NCBI RefSeq assembly: GCF_013466985.1
Contig: NZ_CP059164.1
Location: forward strand, 1,311,001 to 1,375,000
From: Nocardioides ungokensis
GTDB taxonomy: Bacteria; Actinomycetota; Actinomycetes; Propionibacteriales; Nocardioidaceae
Length of the DNA: 64,000 nucleotides
Direction: 5' to 3'
Shown piece after piece: positions 48,620 through 58,099 of this stretch. The notes below the pieces were generated by a model that was not told the DNA's origin, did no database searches, and saw nothing but the letters and a program-made list of their open reading frames with translations. The translations under genes and the position numbers were made by a program. How positions within the stretch are numbered: position 1 is the stretch's first letter; every line of letters starts with the position of its first letter.

Positions 48620-49060
48620 GTGACCGACACGACCGTGGACTCCATCGTCCGTCTCGCGGAGCTGCGTGAGACCGCGCTCGACGTGGCCGAGGTCGTCGCG
48701 GCCCTCGACGACGAGGCCAGCGGTGGCCTCACCCTCTTCGTCGGGCGGGTCCGCGACCACGACGGCGGCCGCGACGTGGACGGCCTGGACTACTCGGCCC
48801 ATCCCACAGCCGAGGCCAAGCTGCGGGAGGTCTGCGAGCGGATCGCCGACGAGTACGACGTGCACGGCGTCGCCGCGGTGCACCGCACCGGCACCCTGGC
48901 CATCGGGGACGTCGCCGTCGTCATCGCCACCACCGCCGCGCACCGCGGCGAGGCCTTCGACGCCTCCCGGGCCCTGATCGACACGCTCAAGGCCGAGGTG
49001 CCGATCTGGAAGCACCAGCGCTTCGGTGACGGCAGCGACGAGTGGGTCGGCTCGCCCTAG
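48620..49060 (+). CDS. moaE: Molybdopterin synthase catalytic subunit MoaE
   Basis: 146 residues with GRVRDHDGG (about 35-43) and the C-terminal KAEVPIWKHQRFGDGSDEWVG carrying the conserved lysines. With MoaD it adds sulfur to precursor Z, making molybdopterin, the cofactor needed by the molybdenum hydroxylase at 5.9-9.7 kb. MoaD is not in the window. Confidence 0.93.
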   Translation: MTDTTVDSIVRLAELRETALDVAEVVAALDDEASGGLTLFVGRVRDHDGGRDVDGLDYSAHPTAEAKLREVCERIADEYDVHGVAAVHRTGTLAIGDVAVVIATTAAHRGEAFDASRALIDTLKAEVPIWKHQRFGDGSDEWVGSP

Positions 49061-49117
49061 GTCGGGGCGGTGGGCGCGGGTCCAGCGCGTCGTCCGCCCG
49101 ACGGGCCGTCGATTGCC

Positions 49118-49123
49118 TACCCT
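49118..49123 (+). promoter_or_regulatory. -10 hexamer of the small membrane protein gene
   Basis: TACCCT, 6 nt before the GTG at 49130. Confidence 0.45.
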
Positions 49124-49129
49124 GACCGG

Positions 49130-49399
49130 GTGGAGATCCTGTTGTGGCTGGTGCCGCCCGTCGTCGTCACCCTCGTGGCGATGGTGTGGGTGAGCTGGCT
49201 CGGTCGCGAGGGCCGTGGCGAGGTGGACCGCGACGTCGCCGTACGCCGCCTGGCCGAGGCGATGCAGCGCGAGCCCAAGCGCCCCACGCCGTACTCCGCC
49301 CGCACGCCCGACCGCGACCGCAGCACCGGCATCGCCGTGCGACCCTCGCGAGCCTCCCGTCCGGCCCCGGGTGACTCCAGCGGCCGCCGCGTGTCCTGA
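49130..49399 (+). CDS. Small single-pass membrane protein
   Basis: 89 residues starting with one transmembrane segment (LLWLVPPVVVTLVAMVWVSW) and a charged cytoplasmic tail rich in Arg and Pro. No family recognised. The GTG at 49130 places the membrane segment at the N-terminus and fits the -10 at 49118. Confidence 0.7.
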   Translation: MEILLWLVPPVVVTLVAMVWVSWLGREGRGEVDRDVAVRRLAEAMQREPKRPTPYSARTPDRDRSTGIAVRPSRASRPAPGDSSGRRVS

Positions 49400-49450
49400 C
49401 GTCGCCGACCGCGAGCAGGCACGGTTGTCCCAGGTGAGAGGCTAGGCGCC

Positions 49451-50500
49451 ATGACGCAGCGCACCCTCGCCGGTCTGCTCGCGGCGCCGCTGCTCATCGC
49501 GCTCTGGGTAGCCGCCGCCACCGAACCCCTGCCCTTCGTCACCTACGAGCCGGGGCTGACCGTCGACGTGCTCGCCGAGGCCCAGGGTCACGAGATCATC
49601 CAGGTCCAGGGGCACAAGACCTACCGCGACGACGGCGAGCTGCGGATGACGACCGTCTACGTCTCCCAGCCCGACGCGAAGGTCACCCTCGCCGAGCTGA
49701 TGCACGACTGGATCAGCCCCTCTGATGCGGTCTACCCCTACAAGGCGGTCTACGCGCCGGGGGAGACCACCGACCAGAACCGGCAGCAGGGCGCGGTCGA
49801 GATGGTCTCCTCGCAGGACTCCGCGATCGCGACCGCGCTCAACGAGATGGGCTACCACGTCAAGCCCGCCGTCGAGGTGCTCAGCGTGGTCGACGGGTCG
49901 CCCGCGCAGGGGGCGCTGAAGGTCCGCGACATCTTCCTCGAGATCAACGGCGTCAAGGTGACCTCCACCGACGACGTGGTCAAGGGGATCCGGAAGGCGC
50001 CCGCCGGGAAGCCGGTGGACTTCGTGGTCCGGCGCGACGGCAAGCGCGTCGACGTGCAGGTGACCCCGAAGGAGAAGGACGGGAAGCCCACGATCGGCAT
50101 CCAGCTCGGGGCCGGCTACCAGTTCCCCTTCAAGGTGGCGGTCAACATCGACCCGGCCATCGGCGGGCCGAGCGCCGGGCTGATGTTCTCGCTCGGCATC
50201 TACGACACGCTCACGCCCGGCTCGCTGACCGACGGCGAGACCATCGCCGGGACCGGGACCGTCGACGGCGCCGGCAAGGTCGGCCCGATCGGCGGCATCC
50301 AGCAGAAGATCGTGGCCGCCCGCGACGCCGGCGCCAAGCTCTTCATGGTCCCGCCCGACAACTGCAAGGACGCCCTGGGGGCACCGCACGGCGACATGCG
50401 CTTGGTCAAGGCGACGACCATGGACGACGCGGTCCAGGCACTGAAGGCCTGGGATGACAACCACGACGCGACCCTGCCGTCGTGCGAGGAGGACTCGTGA
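49451..50500 (+). CDS. Membrane-anchored PDZ and Lon-type (S16) protease
   Basis: 349 residues: an N-terminal membrane anchor (residues 4-22), a PDZ domain (about 139-205) and an S16 protease domain with the Ser241/Lys286 dyad in GGPSAG and GGIQQK. It resembles M. tuberculosis Rv3194c and B. subtilis YlbL-like proteases. The stop overlaps the next gene (GTGA). Likely acts on the outer face of the membrane. Confidence 0.92.
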   Translation: MTQRTLAGLLAAPLLIALWVAAATEPLPFVTYEPGLTVDVLAEAQGHEIIQVQGHKTYRDDGELRMTTVYVSQPDAKVTLAELMHDWISPSDAVYPYKAVYAPGETTDQNRQQGAVEMVSSQDSAIATALNEMGYHVKPAVEVLSVVDGSPAQGALKVRDIFLEINGVKVTSTDDVVKGIRKAPAGKPVDFVVRRDGKRVDVQVTPKEKDGKPTIGIQLGAGYQFPFKVAVNIDPAIGGPSAGLMFSLGIYDTLTPGSLTDGETIAGTGTVDGAGKVGPIGGIQQKIVAARDAGAKLFMVPPDNCKDALGAPHGDMRLVKATTMDDAVQALKAWDDNHDATLPSCEEDS

Positions 50501-51092
50501 CCGGCCCTGACCCGGACCTGCCGGAGCTCAACCCCGAACTGACGGCCGACCTCGACGTCGACCCCGCGCTGGCCGCGGCGGTCCTGGAGATCGAGTCGCA
50601 CATCGCCGAGGGCGGCTGGGACCAGCCCGCCCGGCTCTACGCCCTGGTCGACACCGGCCAGCTGGTCGCGCGCGAACCGGCGCTGGCGGCCGCGATGGGT
50701 CTGGACGCCGCGTCCGAGCAGGGGTCGCTGACCCCGGTGGAGCAGGACGAGCTCGCGCCCGACCAGCCGCTCGAGGCCGTTCTGGAGTCGATCGTGTGGC
50801 CCGGCGGCGTCGCCGGCTGCGCGGCCGTGGTGGAGCGGCTGGTGCTGCCTCCCGACGCGGACGCCGAGATCCCCGAGGACCGGGCCCGCGCGGAGGAGTT
50901 CGCCCGTGAGCACCCCGACCGCCAGGAGGTCCGCATCGTCGCCGCGCGACCCGCGGCGGCTCGACGTACTGCGCGCTTCGGCTGCGCGCCCACGACGATG
51001 CGCAGTCGGTGGTGGGCGGCGCCGACCTGGTGCCCGCGCTTCTGGACCTGCTGTGCTCCACGCTGGTCGACGACCCGGAGGAGTCGCGATGA
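50497..51092 (+). CDS. PPA1309-family protein (frameshifted)
   Basis: About 198 residues after repair, an acidic actinobacterial protein of the PPA1309 family. The frame breaks at about 50964, where one G is missing; the correct frame gives ATRGGSTYCALRLRAHDD and ends at the TGA at 51090. Without repair, a spurious frame runs to 51096. It overlaps the S16 protease upstream and the UPF0182 start (ATGA) downstream, so the three genes form an operon. Function unknown. Confidence 0.8.
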
Positions 51093-54022
51093 GTGAGCTG
51101 TTCGACGACGACCCCCGCGAGACGTCGCCGGCGTCGCGCCCACCGCGCCGGTCCCGCGCGCTGATCATCACCGCGCTGGTCGTCGTGCTCGGCTTCTTCG
51201 CGCTGACCACGTTCGCCGGCCTCTACACCGACCGCCTCTGGTACAAGTACGCCGGCTACAGCGAGGTCTTCTCCACCCTGTTCTGGACCAAGACCGGGTT
51301 GTTCTTCTTCTTCGGCCTGCTGATGGCCGCGGTGGTCGGCGTCAACATCTACCTGGCCTACCGCCTGCGACCGCTGTTCCGGCCGAACTCCCCGGAGCAG
51401 ACCGGACTGGACCGCTACCGCGACGCGGTCACCCCCATCCGCACCTGGCTGCTGGTCGGGGTCTCGCTCGTCGTCGGCGCCTTCGCCGGCTCCTCGGCCG
51501 TGGGGCAGTGGCGCCACTACCTGCTGTGGCGCAACGGCGTGCCGTTCGGCAGCAACGACGCCTACTTCGGCAAGGACATCGGCTTCTACGTCTTCGACCT
51601 GCCGTGGCTGCACTACCTCGTCGACTTCACGATGGCGGTCACCGTCGTCGCCCTGATCGCGGCCGGCGTCGTGCACTACCTGTACGGCGGGGTGCGCCTG
51701 CAGACCTCGCACGACCGGCTCTCCGGCGCGGCCCAGGCGCAGCTGTCGGTGCTGCTGGGCGTCTTCGTGCTCGCCAAGGGCGCCGACTACTGGCTCGACC
51801 GCTACGACCTGGTGACCTCCAACGGCGGCCTGATCACCGGCATGACCTACACCGACCAGCACGCCGTGCTGCCGGCCAAGAACATCCTGATGGGCATCGC
51901 GATCATCTGCGCGGTGCTGTTCTTCCTCAACGTCTGGCGGCGCACCTGGCTGCTGCCCTCGGTCGGGCTGGCCCTGCTCGCCCTCTCCGCGATCCTGCTC
52001 GGGCTGATCTGGCCCGGGATCGTGCAGCAGTTCCAGGTCAAGCCCTCCGAGGCGGACAAGGAGGCGCCGTACATCGAGAAGAACATCGAGGCGACCCGGC
52101 TCGCCTACGACATCGACCAGGTCAAGCCGCAGCCCTACACCAGCAAGGCCGACGCCAGCACCGCCAAGCTCGCGAACCTCGAGGCGCAGACCTCGTCGAT
52201 GCCCCTGGTCGACCCGCACCTCGTGCACGACACCTTCGAGCAGAACCAGCAGATCCGGGCCTACTACTCGGTGGCCGACGTGCTCGACGTCGACCACTAC
52301 AACATCGACGGCAACGACCGGGCGCTCGTTCTCGGCGTCCGGGAGCTGGACCAGAACGGCATCAACTCCGGTGACAAGAACTGGTCGAACCTGCACACCG
52401 TCTACACGCACGGCAACGGCGTGATCGCGGCCTTCGCCAACCAGCGTCCCGCCGACAACTCCAGCGAGTCCACCGACATCCAGTGGGCCGAGGGCCAGCA
52501 GCAGAACGACCTGGGCAAGTACGAGAGTCGGATCTACTTCGGCGAGCAGAGCCCCGACTACTCCGTGGTCGGCCATCCGGCGGGCTCGCCCGCCGTCGAG
52601 CTGGACCTGGGCAACACCGACTCCTCGGGCAACGTCACCGACGACACCACGACGTACACCGGCAAGGGTGGCGTCCCGATCGGCAGCTTCTTCAACCAGC
52701 TGATGTACGCCGTGAAGTTCGGCGAGCCGAATTTCCTGCTCTCCGAGCGGGTCAACTCCGACAGCCAGGTGCTCTACAACCGCACGCCGCGCGAGCGGGT
52801 CGAGAAGGTCGCGCCCTGGCTGACCATCGACGGCGACCCCTACCCGGTGGTCGTGGACGGCCGGATCCAGTGGGTCCTCGACGGCTACACCACCACCGAC
52901 CGGTACCCGTCGTCGGAGCAGGAGTCGTTCAGCACGATGACCGACGACTCGCTCCAGGACACCTCCGGGCTGCGGACCCTGCCGACCGACAACATCAACT
53001 ACATGCGCAACGCGGTCAAGGCGACCGTCGACGCGTACGACGGCACCGTGCGGCTCTACGCGTGGGACGAGACCGACCCGATGCTGCGGGCGTGGGAGAG
53101 CGCCTTCCCGGGCACGGTGCAGCCGCGGGCCGCGATCCCCGACGACCTGATGCAGCACCTGCGCTACCCCGAGGACCTGTTCAAGGTGCAGCGCTACCAG
53201 TTCGCCCGCTACCACGTCACCGACGCGAAGGACTTCTACACGGGCAACAACCGCTGGGCGGTGCCCGAGGACCCGAACGTCGCCGGGCACCTGCAGCCGC
53301 CGTACCGCCTGTTCGTCACCCAGCCGACCGCCTCCGGCGGCACCAGGACCTCGTTCTCGCTGACGTCGGTGTTCACGCCGTACAGCAAGAGCAACCCGAA
53401 CAACCTGGCGGCCTTCGTCTCGGTCGACTCCGACGCCTCGGACCGCACGAACTACGGCAAGATGCTCGTGCTGCAGCCCACCCAGCAGACGTCCGGACCC
53501 AGCCAGATCGCCAACCAGTTCACCTCGAACAGCCAGGTCGCCAACCAGCTCGCGAAGTTCAACCGCAGTGGTGGCAAGACGATCCCGGGGAACCTGCTCA
53601 CGCTGCCGATCGCGGACGGCCTGATCTACGTCGAGCCGGTCTACGCAGTGCGCGCCCAGTCGACGTCGAGCTACCCGATCCTGACCTACGTCCTGGTGTC
53701 GTACGGCGGGGAGACCGGCATCGGCCGGACCCTCGGGGAGGCGCTGGCCGACGCCCTGAACGTGGCGCCCAGCGGCGGCTCGTCGTCGCCCTCGGGCAAC
53801 AGCGGAGGCAAGAGCGGCAACCAGGGCGGCAACCAGCAGACCGGGACGGTCAGCCAGCAGATCCGGTCGCTGCTGGATCGCGCCGACCAGGCCTTCATCA
53901 GTGCCGACGCCGCGCTGCAGAGGAAGGACACCGTCACCTACGCCAAGCGGATCGAGCAGGCCCGCCGCTACATCGCGCGCGCGGTCGCGCTGTCCGACCA
54001 GCAGAAGGCGAACGCCGGCTGA
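51089..54022 (+). CDS. UPF0182 (COG1615) membrane protein
   Basis: A 977-residue UPF0182 protein: seven or so transmembrane helices in the first 310 residues (for example ALIITALVVVLGFFALTTF), then a large extracytoplasmic domain, and a Ser/Gly/Gln-rich linker near residue 895 before a helical tail. Homologs include M. tuberculosis Rv3193c. Function unknown. The ATG at 51089 overlaps the preceding stop; it is the last gene before tRNA-fMet. Confidence 0.93.
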   Translation: MSELFDDDPRETSPASRPPRRSRALIITALVVVLGFFALTTFAGLYTDRLWYKYAGYSEVFSTLFWTKTGLFFFFGLLMAAVVGVNIYLAYRLRPLFRPNSPEQTGLDRYRDAVTPIRTWLLVGVSLVVGAFAGSSAVGQWRHYLLWRNGVPFGSNDAYFGKDIGFYVFDLPWLHYLVDFTMAVTVVALIAAGVVHYLYGGVRLQTSHDRLSGAAQAQLSVLLGVFVLAKGADYWLDRYDLVTSNGGLITGMTYTDQHAVLPAKNILMGIAIICAVLFFLNVWRRTWLLPSVGLALLALSAILLGLIWPGIVQQFQVKPSEADKEAPYIEKNIEATRLAYDIDQVKPQPYTSKADASTAKLANLEAQTSSMPLVDPHLVHDTFEQNQQIRAYYSVADVLDVDHYNIDGNDRALVLGVRELDQNGINSGDKNWSNLHTVYTHGNGVIAAFANQRPADNSSESTDIQWAEGQQQNDLGKYESRIYFGEQSPDYSVVGHPAGSPAVELDLGNTDSSGNVTDDTTTYTGKGGVPIGSFFNQLMYAVKFGEPNFLLSERVNSDSQVLYNRTPRERVEKVAPWLTIDGDPYPVVVDGRIQWVLDGYTTTDRYPSSEQESFSTMTDDSLQDTSGLRTLPTDNINYMRNAVKATVDAYDGTVRLYAWDETDPMLRAWESAFPGTVQPRAAIPDDLMQHLRYPEDLFKVQRYQFARYHVTDAKDFYTGNNRWAVPEDPNVAGHLQPPYRLFVTQPTASGGTRTSFSLTSVFTPYSKSNPNNLAAFVSVDSDASDRTNYGKMLVLQPTQQTSGPSQIANQFTSNSQVANQLAKFNRSGGKTIPGNLLTLPIADGLIYVEPVYAVRAQSTSSYPILTYVLVSYGGETGIGRTLGEALADALNVAPSGGSSSPSGNSGGKSGNQGGNQQTGTVSQQIRSLLDRADQAFISADAALQRKDTVTYAKRIEQARRYIARAVALSDQQKANAG

Positions 54023-54064
54023 CCCGCTCCTCGGGGCTCGCCAGAGGCGGGGGAGGGGCCCGAT

Positions 54065-54093
54065 TTGGCGGTCACCAACGCGTCCCGTAAGGT
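54065..54093 (+). promoter_or_regulatory. Promoter of tRNA-fMet
   Basis: TTGGCG (54065-54070) and TAAGGT (54088-54093) with exactly 17 bp between, 13 bp before the tRNA. Confidence 0.7.
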
Positions 54094-54105
54094 TGTGTTC
54101 ACCGA

Positions 54106-54179
54106 CGCGGGGTGGAGCAGCTCGGTAGCTCGCTGGGCTCATAACCCAGAGGTCGCAGGTTCAAATCCTGCCCCCGCTA
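54106..54179 (+). tRNA. Initiator tRNA-fMet (CAT)
   Basis: A 74-nt cloverleaf with anticodon CAT in CTCATAA and three consecutive G-C pairs in the anticodon stem (CTGGG/CCCAG), the initiator mark. The first base pair is a C-T mismatch (C1 with T72), also as in initiators. CCA is not encoded; CAAG follows. The 3' half is the insertion site of the element downstream. Confidence 0.95.
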
Positions 54180-55435
54180 CAAGTAGAAGAACCCGCTGAC
54201 CTGCGGAAACGCTCAGGGTCAGCGGGTTCTTCGTTTTTCTGGGCCGGCTCGTCGGGCTCGATGCTGCCGAGAATGCTGCCATCGGGGTCGGTTTTGCGAA
54301 CCGATCCGCCCAGGATGAGCTTGGCGACGGTGTCAGCGGCCAGTTCATCCATCCCGGGGATCACGTGGGTGTAGGTCTGCAGTGTGAAGGCCGCCGTCGC
54401 GTGCCCGAGCCGTTCACTGATCACCTTCGGTGAGATCCCGGCCTTGAGAGCCGCGGTCGCGTAGGAGTGACGTACGTCGTGAAGCCGGATCCTCGGTAGC
54501 CCCGCCGCCTCGCAGTGCTTGTGGAAGAGCGCGGTGATCGTGTCCGGGTGGAGGGGGTTGCCGTTCGGCCAGACGAAGAGCAACCGTCGGTGCTGGCCGA
54601 GGAGGATGCCCTCCTCCTCCCAGACCACCAGGTAGTCGTCAAGCGCAGCGCACGTGTCAGGGTCTAGGGCAAGGCTCCGGATCCCACTGCGGGTCTTGGC
54701 CTCCGACTCCACCGCGTGGCCGGCGACGACAACGCGAGGCACGGACGGATGGACGCGCCGCGTCCTCAGGTCGATGTCGTTCCGGGTCAGTCCGGCAAGC
54801 TCGCCACGCCGCAGCCCGGTTGTGACCACGAGCAACCAGAGCGCATGGAAGCGATCGTCGCGCACCTGGTGGACGAAGATGCCGAGCTGCTCCGGTGTCC
54901 ACACCTGAGGCCGCGGCCGAGGCGCACGGGGCGGCTCGGCGTCCTCTGCGTAGTTGCGGGGGAGGAGATCCCACTTGACGGCATCGCGGAGCGCTCGGTG
55001 CAGCATCCGATGCACGTTCTGGACTGTCTTCGGTGCGAGGCCACCACCCGTCTTGACCCGCCCCTTCTCCAAGAGGTGGGCGTAGAGCAGGTTGAGCCGG
55101 AGTGCCGTCAGGTCCTGGAGAGCGGTCTGCCCGATGACCGGGATGACGTAGGCATCCAGGTAGTTGCGGTAGTTGACCCAGGTCGAGGGTCGTAGGGCAC
55201 TCTTCACCGCTGCATGCCACTGGTTCACGAAGTCCTCGACGGACTGTCGGTTCGTCTTGACGTGGCGACCCTGCTGGTAAGCCACGATCGCGCTGTTCAT
55301 GGCACGGCTTGCCTCGCGCTTGGTGCTGAAGCCCGACTTCGTTGCCCGACGACGCTTGCCGGTCAGAGGATCCGGATCGATGTCGAACCGGTACTCCCAG
55401 TCACCGTTCGCGCGCCTCGAGACGTTGCCGCTCAT
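54161..55435 (-). CDS. Tyrosine recombinase (integrase)
   Basis: A 424-residue phage-type integrase: an N-terminal arm-binding part (to about 60), a SAM-like core-binding domain (about 65-170), and a catalytic domain with Arg209, Lys247, His319-Arg322, His345 and nucleophile Tyr355. The last six codons and the stop are encoded within the tRNA-fMet 3' end, so the gene's end was created by integration. The ATG at 55435 overlaps the stop of the excisionase-like gene. Confidence 0.93.
   Translation of the reverse strand: MSGNVSRRANGDWEYRFDIDPDPLTGKRRRATKSGFSTKREASRAMNSAIVAYQQGRHVKTNRQSVEDFVNQWHAAVKSALRPSTWVNYRNYLDAYVIPVIGQTALQDLTALRLNLLYAHLLEKGRVKTGGGLAPKTVQNVHRMLHRALRDAVKWDLLPRNYAEDAEPPRAPRPRPQVWTPEQLGIFVHQVRDDRFHALWLLVVTTGLRRGELAGLTRNDIDLRTRRVHPSVPRVVVAGHAVESEAKTRSGIRSLALDPDTCAALDDYLVVWEEEGILLGQHRRLLFVWPNGNPLHPDTITALFHKHCEAAGLPRIRLHDVRHSYATAALKAGISPKVISERLGHATAAFTLQTYTHVIPGMDELAADTVAKLILGGSVRKTDPDGSILGSIEPDEPAQKNEEPADPERFRRSAGSSTCSGGRI
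54187..54239 (+). terminator. Terminator after tRNA-fMet
   Basis: A perfect 15-bp stem (54187-54201 with 54217-54231) followed by CGTTTTTC. It lies inside the 3' coding part of the integrase but on the tRNA strand. Confidence 0.8.
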
Positions 55436-55692
55436 GCTGACTCCAGCAGGGCCTGCAAGCGTCGCGTCACGACGTACACCCGGCCGCCCAGGTGGGTGGT
55501 CGGCAGGTCGCCGGACGCCGCGCAGCGGTACGCCGCCGAACGGCTGATGCCGAGGAGCTTGGCCACTCGCGGCACCGGGATGAGCAAGGGAAGCTCGTCG
55601 AGGTCCGGGTGGGACAAGGCAGCCGCAGGCCCGACGCGAGGCTCTTCCTGCGGCGTCTGCAAGGCGCCGCCCAGCTTTCCGCTCTCGTCCAT
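55432..55692 (-). CDS. AlpA/Xis-like helix-turn-helix protein
   Basis: An 86-residue protein with a MerR/AlpA-type helix-turn-helix (VPRVAKLLGISRSAAYRCAASG, about residues 40-61) followed by the wing LGGRVYVV. Such proteins act as excisionases or integrase regulators next to tyrosine recombinases. GGAGG is 7 nt before the ATG at 55692; the stop overlaps the integrase start. Confidence 0.88.
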   Translation of the reverse strand: MDESGKLGGALQTPQEEPRVGPAAALSHPDLDELPLLIPVPRVAKLLGISRSAAYRCAASGDLPTTHLGGRVYVVTRRLQALLESA

Positions 55693-55797
55693 CTCGTACC
55701 TCCGGCTCGGGATCGGGGGAGACTCGCGGGATGTCGCGGGCTCACCGTGCGCACCTCTATGACGCCACGGGATCCGGCGGCACGGAAGGCGGATCGG

Positions 55798-55815
55798 CTA
55801 GTCCCTCACTAGTCC
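55798..55815. repeat. Direct repeat CTAGTCC, possible operator
   Basis: CTAGTCC at 55798-55804 and again at 55809-55815, 11 bp apart (one helical turn), in the divergent spacer between the xis-like gene and the XRE regulator. It may be the regulator's binding site. Confidence 0.35.
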
Positions 55816-55893
55816 ACAGATGCCTCTGGGGCCTTCACCGATCGTCGGAATGCATGGCTACGCTCATGGACGTCTCGGACTCGGGAGGACGCC

Positions 55894-57260
55894 ATGGTCG
55901 ACCATGGAACACACCGGACGTTGCGGCTTCGTCAGCTCAGGCTGTCCAGGTCGATGACGCAGCAAGACGTGGCGGCGCGCCTCGAACGGCTCGCGGTCCT
56001 GGTCGAGCAACGACACGTAGGCGTCAACGCCGACATGGTGTCCAAGTGGGAGCGCGGCCAGAAGCAACCGAGCGTGTTCTACGTGCGGCTGCTGGCCCTG
56101 CTGTTCGACGTCAGCCCTGGGCAGCTCGCTGAGCCTGCGCGACCCGAGGACGTTGCCGAGACCCCACAAGGCCCCGGTAGCGTGGATGTCCTGGACCTGC
56201 TCGCGTGTTGGACCGGCATACCGCATCGCTGGAGCTCATCCAGCCGAAGGTCGCCGAGCTGTGGAGACGGGACGTGCTCAACCGCCGTGAAGTGCTGAAG
56301 GCGATGGGTGCTGTGCCCGCAGCGGCCGGTCTCGAATCCGTACTCCCATCAGGGAAGCCTCCGACATTCCAGGGATCGCGCACCCTGCGGGCGATCTCCG
56401 ACCTGGTGGGTCATCTGGAACAGACGTACCACGTCGGGGACCCGAAGAGCCTGGTGCTGCCCGTGACAGCGCTCGTCGAGACCATCGAGGACCTGTTGCC
56501 GGAGGTTCGCGAACGAAGTCAGCGCAGCTCCATGCTGGCGCTGCTCGCCCGCTCCAACCTGCTCGCCGGCCGGCTCAGCTTCTTCGACGTCCACCGGCCG
56601 CGTGACGCTCGGTGGCACCTCGACCTCGCGCGTGAGGCTGCGCAGCAGGCAGGGGACCCGGTGATGACGTCCGTCGTTTACGGACACATGGCCTTCCTCC
56701 CCGCCGCCAAGCACAACTTCGAGGCCTCCGCGTCGTACGTCGCCGGTGCCCGTGACGCTCTGGCGCGTCAGCCGATCGCGCTGGTGGAGTCTTGGCTCAG
56801 CGCCGTCGAGGGCGAGCTGAACACCCAGGCCGGCTCCCTGACCCCGGCCCGACACTGCATCGACCGGGCCAGAGCAACGCTCGAGGATCGACGCCAGGCG
56901 TCAGCGCCGAAGTGGTTCGACTTCTACGACGCCAACAGGCTCAACGGCTTCGATGGATTCACGCTGCGAAAGGCAGGCGACCTCGACGGCGCACGCGCTT
57001 GCCTGACCGCGGCGATGCAACCTGGACCCGACGTGGGTCCGAAGCAGCGGGCGGTGACCATGTTGGACCTGGCCGCCACGAGCATCGAGCAGGGGGACGT
57101 CGACTACGGCAGTCGACTGGCCGTTGAAGCGGCCTCGGGCCTCAGAGCTGCCGGGTATGCGACAGCCGTCGATCGCCTCGTGGAGGTCAAGGACACCCTC
57201 CCTGACCCGCGGAGCCCGCAGGCTAGATTGCTGGCGGAAACTCTCGCCGAACTGTCTTAG
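55894..57260 (+). CDS. XRE-family regulator with TPR-like C-terminal domain (frameshifted)
   Basis: About 455 residues after repair: an N-terminal XRE HTH (TQQDVAARLERL and MVSKWERGQKQPS), then a long helical TPR-like region with RREVLKAMGA, a typical linker of actinobacterial XRE-TPR regulators. The frame breaks at about 56205 (CTCGCGTG should gain one base). It is followed 8 bp later by a HAD hydrolase. It probably controls the element's genes. Confidence 0.82.
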
Positions 57261-57268
57261 GAGTCGCT

Positions 57269-57949
57269 GTGGCCGGTCCGTCCTCGGGAGGCATTCGTGC
57301 TGTTGTTTTCGATGTCGGCGAGGTGTTGATCGACGAGACCAACGAGTACGGCACCTGGGCAGATTGGCTGGGCGTCCCACGGCACACGTTTTCGGCGATG
57401 TTCGGTGCGGTCATTGCGCGCGGCGAGGACTACCGACAGGTCTTCCAGCACTTCAAGCCGGGGTTCGACCTCGCCGAGGAACGCCAGAAGCGTCTTGACG
57501 CCGGCCTGGGGGAGTTCGTCAACGCGCTGAATCTCTACCCGGACGTGCGGCCGTGCTTCGACGAGCTCCGGGCCGCCGGGTTCGTCGTCGGCATTGCCGG
57601 CAACCAGACCGCGAGGGCCGGCCGGTTCCTCCGCGAGCTCAACCTGCCGGCCGACTTCCTCGTGACCTCCGATGATCTGGGGGCTGAGAAGCCGGATCTG
57701 GCCTTCTTCGAGAAGCTGCTCGAGCACGCCGGGCTGGCTCCGGAGGGGACGCTGTATGTCGGCGATCGCTTCGAGAACGACGTCCTGCCGGCTCAGCAGG
57801 CCGGGCTGAGGGGCGCCTTGCTGCGTCGGGGCCCGTGGGGCTACGTCAACGATGAGCACCCTGACGCGAAGCAGGCGGACCTTCGTCTGGCCACGCTGTC
57901 GGGCCTTGCCGAGACGCTGCGGGCGCTGGAGGAGCACGCCGGCGAGTAG
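57269..57949 (+). CDS. HAD-superfamily hydrolase
   Basis: 226 residues: motif I FDVGEVL with nucleophile Asp15 (the +2 residue is Gly, as in YihX-like enzymes), motif II AGNQT, Lys in GAEKPD and motif IV YVGDRFENDV. Start is a GTG with GGAG upstream. Likely a phosphatase; paired with the XRE-TPR regulator. Confidence 0.87.
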   Translation: MAGPSSGGIRAVVFDVGEVLIDETNEYGTWADWLGVPRHTFSAMFGAVIARGEDYRQVFQHFKPGFDLAEERQKRLDAGLGEFVNALNLYPDVRPCFDELRAAGFVVGIAGNQTARAGRFLRELNLPADFLVTSDDLGAEKPDLAFFEKLLEHAGLAPEGTLYVGDRFENDVLPAQQAGLRGALLRRGPWGYVNDEHPDAKQADLRLATLSGLAETLRALEEHAGE

Positions 57950-58099
57950 TCGTGGCCTTGGCCAAGGCGCGCTGATGGTCAGCTGTGGTCATCCGGGTGC
58001 TCGTCGCTCTCATCCACAGATCCGGGTCGATCCGGTGATGAATGGCGTCATGCCTGCTCGAGTGGACAACCAGTCTTCGACTCGAGGAGTGCGCTTGCC

